Positions 7,890 to 16,063 of a DNA stretch of 64,000 nucleotides are shown one piece after another. The position numbers and the translations under genes were made by a program. The DNA lies in the NCBI GenBank assembly GCA_017535635.1, contig JAFXTU010000049.1, forward strand, positions 24,478 to 88,477, in the 5' to 3' direction. The DNA is from Oscillospiraceae bacterium (lineage in GTDB: Bacteria > Bacillota > Clostridia > Oscillospirales > Oscillospiraceae). Under the pieces are notes generated by a model. That model saw nothing but the letters and a program-made list of their open reading frames with translations, was not told where the DNA came from and made no database searches. Each line of letters starts with the position of its first letter. Positions within the stretch are counted from its first letter, which is position 1.

Positions 7890-10800
7890 CTAAGAAGAAG
7901 TGCTGCCGGTCGGCGTGTTGACGACCCAGATCTCCGGGGAGGGCCAGTCGCCGTAGTGGGTGGCAACGAAGTCGTTGGCCGCCAATGCATATCCCAACTG
8001 CGCGACCGTCTTCAGGTCGTATTTACCGCCGAAGATGTCGGTCAGATAACTGTCATAAGGCTCGGCGGGGGCGGGGTTGGCTCCACTCGCTTTCACCTGG
8101 ACGAAGCCGTCGAAGGTGCTCACCGTGTCGTCCAGATCGGAGAGCGTACCCGTTCCGCTGAACTCGCCGCTGCCCACAGAGTTCATTCGACTGCCTGCGG
8201 TGGTCACTTCGTTGTTGATGATATCATAGTACTGATTCACACCGGAGAGAGTCGTGCCGCTGACGGACCCCGCAAAGGCGCCGGCAGTTGTCGTGCCGTT
8301 GATCAGGCCGGTGGCGTAGGTATTCTCCACGCTCCCGCCGCTGATGCTGCCCACCAGACCGCCCGCGGTGTCGCCGGAGGCGGAGCAGGTGGAGTAGCTG
8401 TAGGTGATATTTGTTCCGCCGGCGCTGCCGATCAGACCACCGGCGTAGGTGCTACCGGTCACGTTATAACTGGACCTGCTGTATTCTCCGTCGCTGGTCT
8501 GCCCGCCGGAATAGCTGGCTCTAACACTGCCGCCGGAGGCGGAACCGATCAGGCCGCCCGCGGTGCTGCCGGAGACCGTGACCGCCGCAGCGCTCTTAAT
8601 GACGCTGCCGCCGGTCATGCTGCCGATCAGGCCGCCCGCATTGCCGGAAGAGGCGGAAATCGTGGAACTACTCCCACTGCCCTTCCGCGCCAGAACATAG
8701 GTAACGGTGCCCTGGGAGGTTCCTGCCAGCGAGCCGGCGGATTTGCCGCTGCCGGTAGTGCGCACCGTGAAGTTCAAAAGCTCCAGGTCGGATACTTTAT
8801 CATCCGACTTGAGGGTGCCAAAAAGGCCCGCGAAGTCAGTATGATTCACCGGGACGCCAGTGATGGAGTGTTTGCCGCCGTCGTAATCAAGCTTATACGC
8901 AGGGCTTACCGGGGCATAGTAGCCCGCTGCTGTAGCGTCGTTCCCGCCGGAGAGGGTAATCCGACTCGACGCTTTCTCGGCATCCCGGAAATCGGACCAG
9001 TCCAGATCATTGATCTGCGTGGCCTTCACCGTATTGTCGTTGCCGGGATCGTAGGAGGAAATGGTGCCGTCCAGGTTTTCCAGATGACGGATGTATTCAA
9101 TATCTGCAGTGCGGCCGGTGCTGTTCAGCGGATCGGAGGTCTTGGCAAACAGGCTGTTGTCGGTACAATCATCATCTTCCTCAAACAGGTCCACAATGTT
9201 CTCCGAGGCCACAGCCCGAACCGTAATGTCCTCACCGGGGAGAAGTGCGAGCTCTTCGCCGGGGTTGGGAGTACCCTGCTCGCCAAAAAGCTGAGAGAAA
9301 TGTCCCGTAGGGCTGGTGATATCGTCCAACACGAGAGTGAATTTATCGTTTGTCGGCGTAAGGTTCGCCCCAAGCTGGAAACTGCCCTTATCGTTCAGAG
9401 AGTCATTGTTCGTGAGCTTGCCGAAGTTTTCTCTCGTGGCGCCGGTCCCGTCGAGGACATATTTGCCGCCGCTGAGGTTCAGCTTGATGAAATGAGTCCT
9501 CCCGCTGGTCGCGCCGGTAACAGAGATCAGAATATACTCTGGAAGATTATCGTTGTTCTTTGATTTGTATGCTGACACATCGAGTTCCAGCTTCAATATA
9601 TCTTCATTTATCAAACTATACTCCAGAGGCGTGGGGATGGGAACATGCCAGTCGCCGAAATGGGTCTCTGTCGCCAGAAGGCCGACGGGACGCGTATCGC
9701 CTTCTCCATAAAGCTGGGCAATTGAGGGGAAGTAAAAGCCCTTATTATTCAGGTACTTGTCATAGTTGTTGGCCCCTGCCCGATCCGCCAGTGCGACAAA
9801 GAGTATGTTATTGTCGCTCCCTGCGGCAACAGGGATCACAGTATCAATCTTGGAGGAAGCGATATCGCTGACATAATAGCACTTACCACCGTCGGAAAAG
9901 ACGAGTCCGGTATCAGCAGCAAAACTACCAATAAAAGCATCCGTTGTCGAGCTGTTACTGACTCCGACCACGGCTCCGGTACAATAGGCGATTCCTTTTA
10001 TGGTCACTTGTCCCGCGCTCCCGATGAAGCCCCCGGCAACGCTGCCCTTAGCCGCACAGGTAGAATAACAGTTTTCCACCTCGAGTTCCGCCCCGGATGC
10101 GCTGCCAATGAGTCCCCCGGAGCTGCCGCCGGCAACTATGTTGAGGTAATCATTGTCTTCTTTCTTATACTGTCCGTCGTAAGTGTGGCCGCCGGAATAG
10201 GAGCCTCTAATACTGACCTCCCCGCTCGCCGAACCGATCAGGCCCCCGGCGTCCCCGCCAGAAGACGTCACCAGAAGGGCTGCCGCACCGAATTCCACGG
10301 TACTGTTTTTCAAGCCGCCGATCAGCCCTCCGGCGTTGCCGGAGGCGGCATGGATCCCCCGCTCAACGCTTTCTCCCGAACCACCGGCCTTGGGAGCCGC
10401 AGGGATGATATCGTCGAAGAGTTGTGAAACACCGCTGGTAAAGAGGATCGGCAAACGATCAAATCCGCCCCCCCTCTTCGGTGCGGCGGCGCTGGCGCCG
10501 ACCAGACCTGTTGTTTCTCCCAACTTATTAAACGCCAGGACATTGTAGACCGTAGCGTTTTCTGCCCAGCCTGCCAAAGCTCCCGCATGACCGGTAGCAG
10601 AGGTGGAAGTCACGTCAAAGAGCCGCAGGTCCAGATTCTTTATCTCACTGTCATTGATTGAGCCAAATAGACCTGCATTGCCGTTGTGCTTGATCTGAAC
10701 GCTGATGATCCTCTGACTCTGTCCATTATACAGAAGCTTGTAATCGGGGTTGACCGGGGCAAAGTACATGTCCGTTGTGGCAGGCCCGCCATCGGTATAG

Positions 10801-12110
10801 GTGATCTGGGTCCCCGTTTTGCTTGTAATACCCGTATCAGAGCATTCCGGAAAATCCGTCCAGGTGAGATTCCTGATTTGGGTCGCCTCAACTTTTTTCG
10901 TCGAATCGTAGGTACTGACCTTCTCTATTTCCTTATCCACAAGGGTCGAAATGTTGAACCCGGAAATGCTACCGTCCAGATTTTCCAGGTGACGGAAGTA
11001 CCTGATCTGATCGGTCTGAACCTTGCCGTCGTTATCATAATCAAAGAGGCTGTTGGAAAAGTCTGATTTGCTCCTGGCGTTTTTGCTGTCCGCGATAGCG
11101 AAATTGTTGTAAGCGAGAGCGTAAACTTCGATCTCCTCCCCGGGGATGAGGCCGGAGCCAGAAAAGAGCGATGCGAAATGGCGGTTTTCCCCCACGTTTT
11201 TTCTGGTAATATCGTCCAAAACCAGGGTCATAGCACTTACCGAACCCGTAATTTGGAATATCGAGGTTTCCGGGTATACTTCGGGTGCTAATCCTTGTGT
11301 ATCATTTCCATCACTATATACCAGTAAGATCTCCTTGGATGCATTGCTGGTTTGCCCCGTGACCACCAGCTTCAGGCCGGTCTTAACATAGTCGGGGTCA
11401 ACAGAGGGGACATTCGGATTCGTGACCTCTACCCAAAGGACATCCTCGTTATGGATCTTGACCGTCGGCTGCTTCAAGTCCGCCCCCTTTGGCAGAGAGG
11501 CGGCCTCTGCGCCGCCGTACCACCCCAGTACGGCTTTATTCCATTCGGAACTCTGGCGATCGCCTTTTTTGCCCGGTCCGTAATAGGTAGTCATCAAGTC
11601 ATCGTATTCGTCGCTCTCATAGGTATGCCCAAACCGTTTTCCATCCTTTTCGGCGTAGAACACGTCCAGAACAAGGCCCGGGTCCTTCTGATAACGAATA
11701 ACGTAGCTTCCCCCAAGACGCACCGTCTCGTCTACGGAGGCAAAGGGAAGCATGAGACTGAGGATGGCGTCGGAGGCAGCATCCGGGCTGATATAGCTCC
11801 CGCTGTCAGCGTCATTTTCCTGCACACCGACAACGAAATAATAGATTTCTTTGTCCGCATCCTCGGAGAGACTACTCGTTATACCGGGCTTGCTTTTCTC
11901 CAGATAGCCCTGGCTTTCCGCCACAGTCAAATGGTTCTGAGCGGCGACGAAGATCTCCTTGGCGATGCCGTCCAGCTCAAGCTGTTTCAGGCTCCGCTGA
12001 TAGCGGACCACGCCCACCACCGAAACCCCGGCCAGGACGATGAGGATCGCCACGACGATCAGCACCTCCGCCAGGGTAAAGCCTCTTCTGTTGTTCCGAA
12101 ATCTTTTCAT
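7890..12110 (-). CDS. Giant type IV pilin-like adhesin with GLUG repeats
   Basis: A 1406-residue surface protein. It has a class III prepilin signal (RRG10|FTLAE with Glu5 of the mature protein, then a hydrophobic helix to about residue 33), so it should be processed by prepilin peptidase and assembled at a pilus tip or pseudopilus. After a pilin-like stretch there are two homologous modules, roughly residues 220-770 and 770-1400. Each has a FTLVLDDIT segment, an (Y)IRHLENLDG segment and a GLUG-type series of AGGLIGSASGG-like turns expected to form a beta-solenoid. The ATG at 12110 follows GGAG. It is last in the minor pilin operon. The TAG stop is followed in frame by another domain. Confidence 0.88.
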   Translation of the reverse strand: MKRFRNNRRGFTLAEVLIVVAILIVLAGVSVVGVVRYQRSLKQLELDGIAKEIFVAAQNHLTVAESQGYLEKSKPGITSSLSEDADKEIYYFVVGVQENDADSGSYISPDAASDAILSLMLPFASVDETVRLGGSYVIRYQKDPGLVLDVFYAEKDGKRFGHTYESDEYDDLMTTYYGPGKKGDRQSSEWNKAVLGWYGGAEAASLPKGADLKQPTVKIHNEDVLWVEVTNPNVPSVDPDYVKTGLKLVVTGQTSNASKEILLVYSDGNDTQGLAPEVYPETSIFQITGSVSAMTLVLDDITRKNVGENRHFASLFSGSGLIPGEEIEVYALAYNNFAIADSKNARSKSDFSNSLFDYDNDGKVQTDQIRYFRHLENLDGSISGFNISTLVDKEIEKVSTYDSTKKVEATQIRNLTWTDFPECSDTGITSKTGTQITYTDGGPATTDMYFAPVNPDYKLLYNGQSQRIISVQIKHNGNAGLFGSINDSEIKNLDLRLFDVTSTSATGHAGALAGWAENATVYNVLAFNKLGETTGLVGASAAAPKRGGGFDRLPILFTSGVSQLFDDIIPAAPKAGGSGESVERGIHAASGNAGGLIGGLKNSTVEFGAAALLVTSSGGDAGGLIGSASGEVSIRGSYSGGHTYDGQYKKEDNDYLNIVAGGSSGGLIGSASGAELEVENCYSTCAAKGSVAGGFIGSAGQVTIKGIAYCTGAVVGVSNSSTTDAFIGSFAADTGLVFSDGGKCYYVSDIASSKIDTVIPVAAGSDNNILFVALADRAGANNYDKYLNNKGFYFPSIAQLYGEGDTRPVGLLATETHFGDWHVPIPTPLEYSLINEDILKLELDVSAYKSKNNDNLPEYILISVTGATSGRTHFIKLNLSGGKYVLDGTGATRENFGKLTNNDSLNDKGSFQLGANLTPTNDKFTLVLDDITSPTGHFSQLFGEQGTPNPGEELALLPGEDITVRAVASENIVDLFEEDDDCTDNSLFAKTSDPLNSTGRTADIEYIRHLENLDGTISSYDPGNDNTVKATQINDLDWSDFRDAEKASSRITLSGGNDATAAGYYAPVSPAYKLDYDGGKHSITGVPVNHTDFAGLFGTLKSDDKVSDLELLNFTVRTTGSGKSAGSLAGTSQGTVTYVLARKGSGSSSTISASSGNAGGLIGSMTGGSVIKSAAAVTVSGSTAGGLIGSASGGSVRASYSGGQTSDGEYSRSSYNVTGSTYAGGLIGSAGGTNITYSYSTCSASGDTAGGLVGSISGGSVENTYATGLINGTTTAGAFAGSVSGTTLSGVNQYYDIINNEVTTAGSRMNSVGSGEFSGTGTLSDLDDTVSTFDGFVQVKASGANPAPAEPYDSYLTDIFGGKYDLKTVAQLGYALAANDFVATHYGDWPSPEIWVVNTPTGSTSS

Positions 12111-12149
12111 AAGCTCCTGCCTCTATGTCCCCGCCGCCGAACGGCGCAT

Positions 12150-12740
12150 TTATCCCTCGAACGCATTCAGATTTCGAATCAGAAAGGGTTCGGGTTCGGT
12201 TCCAGTTTCACCTTCGATCTCCGCAATTACATGCTCGGGCTCGGGACCCCCGGTTTTCTGGATGACCCGCAGACCTTCCACCGTGAACATTCCATTCGAG
12301 TAAAGGATTTTATCAAATATCACATAAAGGTTCTTTGTGGCGGCGGCTCTGGATACCAGCGGTCGTATTGCCCTGCTGTCCGAGTCGGTTCCCAAGCTGC
12401 TCCCATCATCCCGAAGATACTCCAGCATGATGACATCGTTCTCAATGCTCAACTGTGCCAAAACGGAATACCGAGCGCTGCGGTAACGCTCCAATTCGGT
12501 AGTACCCTCTTTAACCGAGATATCCGTCGCCGTGGAAAGCTCTTCCCGCAGGGCTGTCATGGTGGTAGAGAGGAGGACCTGGGCGTTGCCGGCGTCCACT
12601 ACCTTTGTGTAGGCATTGGCGGCCACAGGCATCCCCGCCGCCACAACTCCGGTCACCAAAAGCAGAATAATGAGAACCACCAGCATCTCCGTCAGGGAAA
12701 AGCCGGATTGATTATTCAGTTTTTGCAAGCTCCGCTTCAT
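12150..12740 (-). CDS. Minor pseudopilin, PilW/GspJ-like
   Basis: A 196-residue protein with a prepilin signal QSG13|FSLTE and an N-terminal hydrophobic helix (about 14-38). The region after the helix (QVLLSTTMTALREELS) and a beta-rich C-terminus suit a minor pilin of the PilW/GspJ kind. It probably primes pilus assembly with its neighbours. The ATG at 12740 follows GGGAG; 39 bp separate it from the adhesin gene. Confidence 0.75.
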   Translation of the reverse strand: MKRSLQKLNNQSGFSLTEMLVVLIILLLVTGVVAAGMPVAANAYTKVVDAGNAQVLLSTTMTALREELSTATDISVKEGTTELERYRSARYSVLAQLSIENDVIMLEYLRDDGSSLGTDSDSRAIRPLVSRAAATKNLYVIFDKILYSNGMFTVEGLRVIQKTGGPEPEHVIAEIEGETGTEPEPFLIRNLNAFEG

Positions 12741-12750
12741 ACTCCCAACC

Positions 12751-13113
12751 TCAGCCCGGCTTTTTATAGGCGATCACCTTGTTTCCGCGGTAGCCTTCAT
12801 TCTCGTAGACGTTCACGGAAATGGCGGAAACCGCCCCTGGCTCCATATTGATTTCCTTTGTATCCGAAGGATCCGTTATATCTGTTACCGTAAGATTCTT
12901 GCTCTCTCCTGCCCCGCTCATCTCCGCCAGGGCATTGTTCGCCTTATCATACCTTGTCATCTTCTCCTTACTTTGTAGGATAAGGCGGCTGGAGGAGGAG
13001 ATCATGGAGGCCAGCATCACCAGGGCCACAGCGGAAATCAACAAGGCCACCAAAACTTCCGCAATGGAGTCTCCCCGGCAATTGCTCAGCTTTTCCGTTA
13101 TTCTTTTTCTCAT
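12751..13113 (-). CDS. Minor pseudopilin, PilV/GspI-like
   Basis: A 120-residue protein with signal CRG14|DSIAE. The residue after the cleavage Gly is Asp and not the usual Phe, while Glu5 is kept. A hydrophobic helix follows (about 18-38). The start is ATG 13113 with AGGGAG 9 bases upstream; a TTG three codons earlier would overlap that site. It lies between the other minor pilins, with the upstream gene's stop only a few bases before its ATG. Confidence 0.7.
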   Translation of the reverse strand: MRKRITEKLSNCRGDSIAEVLVALLISAVALVMLASMISSSSRLILQSKEKMTRYDKANNALAEMSGAGESKNLTVTDITDPSDTKEINMEPGAVSAISVNVYENEGYRGNKVIAYKKPG

Positions 13114-13118
13114 GCCGC

Positions 13119-13973
13119 TCAACTCCCTATCTCTGCCGCCCCGTTACGGATTTCCGACGCTGTCCACATGAGTTCATTCGTTTTCGAGCTGACTTTTGTT
13201 TTCGTCACTTTGCTGTGTTCTATCTTCCCGTCATTATACACAAAATTGTCTTCCGTTTCCACTTCGTTTCCTTCGTAAACCTTCGTTCCCGGATCATTCA
13301 GCGTGAGAGTAAAGGAGAGAACAAAAGCACCCTCGCCGCTCTCTTCCTTGTTTTTATAGGTGAATCCCATCGTCCCTTGTTTATTCATGGTTACTTCCAC
13401 AAGCACGACCGGCAGATCGTCTGTCTCCTCGCCCACGGTCACGGTCAAATTCTTCGACCACGTCGGCCATTCAGCATCTCCCGCAGCGGGTTCGAAGATG
13501 GGTATATGTTCATAAACGCTGGCGTATCTGCTTGAATCCATTGGATCCTCAGTCCGGCCAAGCACCAGGTCAAGAGCCGCATCGCCCAAAAGGCTGCTTC
13601 CCCGCACAAGATCGTTTGGCTGGCCGCTTTGCTGAAAAGTTAATGAATATACCTGGTCTTCACTAAGAAGCGAATCCTCAATGGAATCTCCGTATGTTCT
13701 GTTATAGGTGTCCGTCTTGCTCATTTCCCGCACGATGGTATAGCTCTGCCCGTTCAGCTCGTCCCGGAACAGCTGGGCCGCGCTGGTCACGGCATAGTAT
13801 CTCCGGTCGGCCTCCGCCAGCTGGCTGACCCGGCCGGAGGCCGCGGTCCCCGCCGCCAGCACCACGCTGCCCACCACGGCGCAGACCAGGAACAGCAGCA
13901 GGGCAAAGGTGATGGAGGCCCCCCTGCCGGACCGCAGCTTCGCCTGCAGCCTTTCTCTCAAGCTCTCTCTCAT
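13119..13973 (-). CDS. Minor pseudopilin without Glu5, PilX/GspK-like
   Basis: A 284-residue protein with an N-terminal signal (SGRG|ASITFALLL) and long hydrophobic helix (about 18-43), but lacking the Glu5 seen in the other three. In type II secretion and type IV pilus systems the GspK tip pseudopilin is the one that lacks Glu5, which fits its place as first gene of the operon. The rest is beta-rich with no recognised motif. ATG 13973 was chosen because GGGAGG lies 8 bases before it; a GTG three codons upstream abuts that site. Confidence 0.65.
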   Translation of the reverse strand: MRESLRERLQAKLRSGRGASITFALLLFLVCAVVGSVVLAAGTAASGRVSQLAEADRRYYAVTSAAQLFRDELNGQSYTIVREMSKTDTYNRTYGDSIEDSLLSEDQVYSLTFQQSGQPNDLVRGSSLLGDAALDLVLGRTEDPMDSSRYASVYEHIPIFEPAAGDAEWPTWSKNLTVTVGEETDDLPVVLVEVTMNKQGTMGFTYKNKEESGEGAFVLSFTLTLNDPGTKVYEGNEVETEDNFVYNDGKIEHSKVTKTKVSSKTNELMWTASEIRNGAAEIGS

Positions 13974-14058
13974 GGGCTCCACCTCCCCTGGTTACTTCCG
14001 CCGGTCCGCCGGACCGGCGACAATTAGACGTAGTAAACCATCCTAAAAATTCAGGTTC

Positions 14059-14087
14059 AGTTTAACATCTCCCTCCGTCAAAGTAAA
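14059..14087 (-). promoter_or_regulatory. Promoter of the minor pilin operon
   Basis: On the minus strand TTTACT, a 17-bp spacer and TAAACT lie about 90 bp upstream of the first pilin gene. No operator could be recognised in the leader. Confidence 0.5.
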
Positions 14088-14180
14088 GGCTTTTTTCCCG
14101 CCGGGCGAAAAAAACATGCCCGCTCTCCCACCGCCCCCTCTCCTCTGCGCCGGAATCGGCCATTGTCCCCCTCTCCGCTC

Positions 14181-14209
14181 TTGCAAAGCGGAGGCGCTTA
14201 GGCTATAAT
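14181..14209 (+). promoter_or_regulatory. Promoter of the ABC exporter operon
   Basis: -35 TTGCAA (14181-14186), 17-bp spacer, perfect -10 TATAAT (14204-14209). Its position shows that translation begins at the ATG at 14252 and not at upstream TTG codons that would lie at the transcript end. Confidence 0.8.
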
Positions 14210-14251
14210 GTTAAATTGGATTATTACAGAAAGAAAGAGGTGGACGCCTCC

Positions 14252-16063
14252 ATGCAGTCCCGGAAGGGAGAGCGCGTGCGCGCGCTCCTGCGCTATACAA
14301 AAGGATATCGGGTCCCCATCCTCCTGAGCTTCCTGCTCATGGAGGCCGAGCTGGTCCTGGGCTTCATCTCCCCCCTGATCCTGGCCATCACCATCGACTC
14401 CGTGCTGGGGGACAAGCCCGTCAACGTGGCCTGGTACTTCCGCTGGTTCGTCCCCATGGTAGGGGGCGTGGAGGTCATCCGCCGGAACCTCTGGATCATG
14501 GCGGCGGCCATGCTGGGGATGACCCTTCTCTCCGGTTTTCTCCGCTTCGCCCGGGCCAGGCTCAACACCCGGGCCGGGGAGGGCAGCGTCCAGGTCCTGC
14601 GGGACCGGCTCTATGCCCACATCCAGCGGCTCCCCTTCCGCTGGCACGCCAGTGCCCAGACGGGCGACGTGATCCAGCGGGCCACCAACGACGTGGACGT
14701 CGTCCGCCGCTTCAACTCCGGCGTCCTGCTGGAATTTGTCCGCACCATCCTCATGGTCCTGGTGGGGGCGGTGGTGATGTTCACCATCAATGAGGCCCTG
14801 GCCTTCATCACCATCGGCATGGTGATCCCGGTGGCCCTCATCAGCATTCTGTTCCACCTCCGCATCCACAAGCTCCTGGAGGAGCAGGAGGCGGCGGAGG
14901 GGAAGCTTTTCACCGTCATGCAGGAGAACGTCACCGGGATCCGGGTGGTCCGGGCCTTCGGGCGCTCGGCCTTTGAGCTTGGAAAGTTCAACGAGGCCAA
15001 CGAGGAAAACCGGAGGCAGCTCATCCGGGTCAACAACGCCTTTTCCTCCCTCTGGGCCACGCTGGACCTGGTCTGCGGCCTGGAATTCGCCGCCGTTCTG
15101 GTGGTGGGGATCCTGCTGGCCGTCCGGGGGACCCTCACCGTGGGGCAGTTCACCGTGTTCCTCAGCTACGTCTACACCTTCTTCTGGCCCATCCGGGGCT
15201 TCGGCCGGGTGCTGAGCCAGCTGAGCCGGACCCTGGTGGCCGTGGGCCGACTGGAGGAGATCTTCCGGGCGGAGGAGGAGCAGGACCTGGAGGAGGGGGA
15301 GACCCCCAGCCTCCGGGGAGACGTGGTCTTCCGGGACGTGAGCTTCGCCTACGACAAGCAGCCGGTGCTGAAGCACCTCAATATGCGCATCCCCGGGGGC
15401 AGCACCGTGGCCATCCTGGGGGGCACCGGCTCCGGGAAGAGCACCCTGACCCTCCTGCTGCAGCGCCTCTACGAGGTGGAGGAAGGCAGCGTCACCATCG
15501 GGGGAGCCGACCTGCGGGGCATCCGCAAGAGCTGGCTGAGGAGCCGCATCGGCATCGTGCTCCAGGAGCCCTTCCTCTATTCCCGGAGCATTTTGCAGAA
15601 CATCTCCGTCCGCAGCCGGGAGCCGGACCGGGCCAGGGCCGAGGCCGCCGCCAGGGACGCCTGCGTCCACGAGGACATCATGGACTTCGAGCAGGGTTAC
15701 GACACCGTGGTGGGCGAGCGGGGCGTCACCCTCTCCGGCGGGCAGAAGCAGCGGGTCGCCATCGCCAGGGCCCTGGCCGGGGAGAGCGACATTCTGATCT
15801 TCGACGATTCCCTCTCCGCCGTGGACACCCGCACCGACGCCGCCATCCGGGACGCCCTGCGCGCCCGGCGGCAGGGCGTCACCACCATCATCATCTCCCA
15901 CCGGGTCACCACCCTCATGGAGGCGGACCGGATCTTCGTCCTGAAGGACGGGCAGGTGGCCGAGGAGGGCACCCACACCCAGCTCATGGCCATTCCCGAC
16001 GGGATCTACCGACGCACCTTCGACATCCAGAGCGCCGCCGTGGAAGGGGGGGAGAGCGCGTGA
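14252..16063 (+). CDS. Heterodimeric ABC exporter subunit with degenerate catalytic site
   Basis: A 603-residue fused membrane/ATPase half-exporter with six predicted spans in residues ~15-300 and an ATPase domain from about 335. Walker A is GGTGSGKST and the signature is LSGGQKQR. The Walker B region reads ILIFDDSLSAVD, so the catalytic Glu is replaced by Asp. That is typical of the degenerate-site partner in heterodimers such as TM287/288 or BmrCD. The next gene overlaps by 4 bp and carries the canonical Glu. The likely role is drug or lipid/peptide export; the substrate is unknown. Confidence 0.9.
   Translation: MQSRKGERVRALLRYTKGYRVPILLSFLLMEAELVLGFISPLILAITIDSVLGDKPVNVAWYFRWFVPMVGGVEVIRRNLWIMAAAMLGMTLLSGFLRFARARLNTRAGEGSVQVLRDRLYAHIQRLPFRWHASAQTGDVIQRATNDVDVVRRFNSGVLLEFVRTILMVLVGAVVMFTINEALAFITIGMVIPVALISILFHLRIHKLLEEQEAAEGKLFTVMQENVTGIRVVRAFGRSAFELGKFNEANEENRRQLIRVNNAFSSLWATLDLVCGLEFAAVLVVGILLAVRGTLTVGQFTVFLSYVYTFFWPIRGFGRVLSQLSRTLVAVGRLEEIFRAEEEQDLEEGETPSLRGDVVFRDVSFAYDKQPVLKHLNMRIPGGSTVAILGGTGSGKSTLTLLLQRLYEVEEGSVTIGGADLRGIRKSWLRSRIGIVLQEPFLYSRSILQNISVRSREPDRARAEAAARDACVHEDIMDFEQGYDTVVGERGVTLSGGQKQRVAIARALAGESDILIFDDSLSAVDTRTDAAIRDALRARRQGVTTIIISHRVTTLMEADRIFVLKDGQVAEEGTHTQLMAIPDGIYRRTFDIQSAAVEGGESA

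Noticed and set aside
7572..7892. Reassignment of TAG to an amino acid or pyrrolysine
   Set aside because: TAG ends other apparently normal genes in the window (macrodomain at 7499, HD-GYP regulator at 26803), and no suppressor tRNA or PylS gene is present here.
7572..7892. Diversity-generating retroelement target or phase-variable cassette
   Set aside because: No reverse transcriptase, template repeat or invertase with inverted repeats was found nearby.
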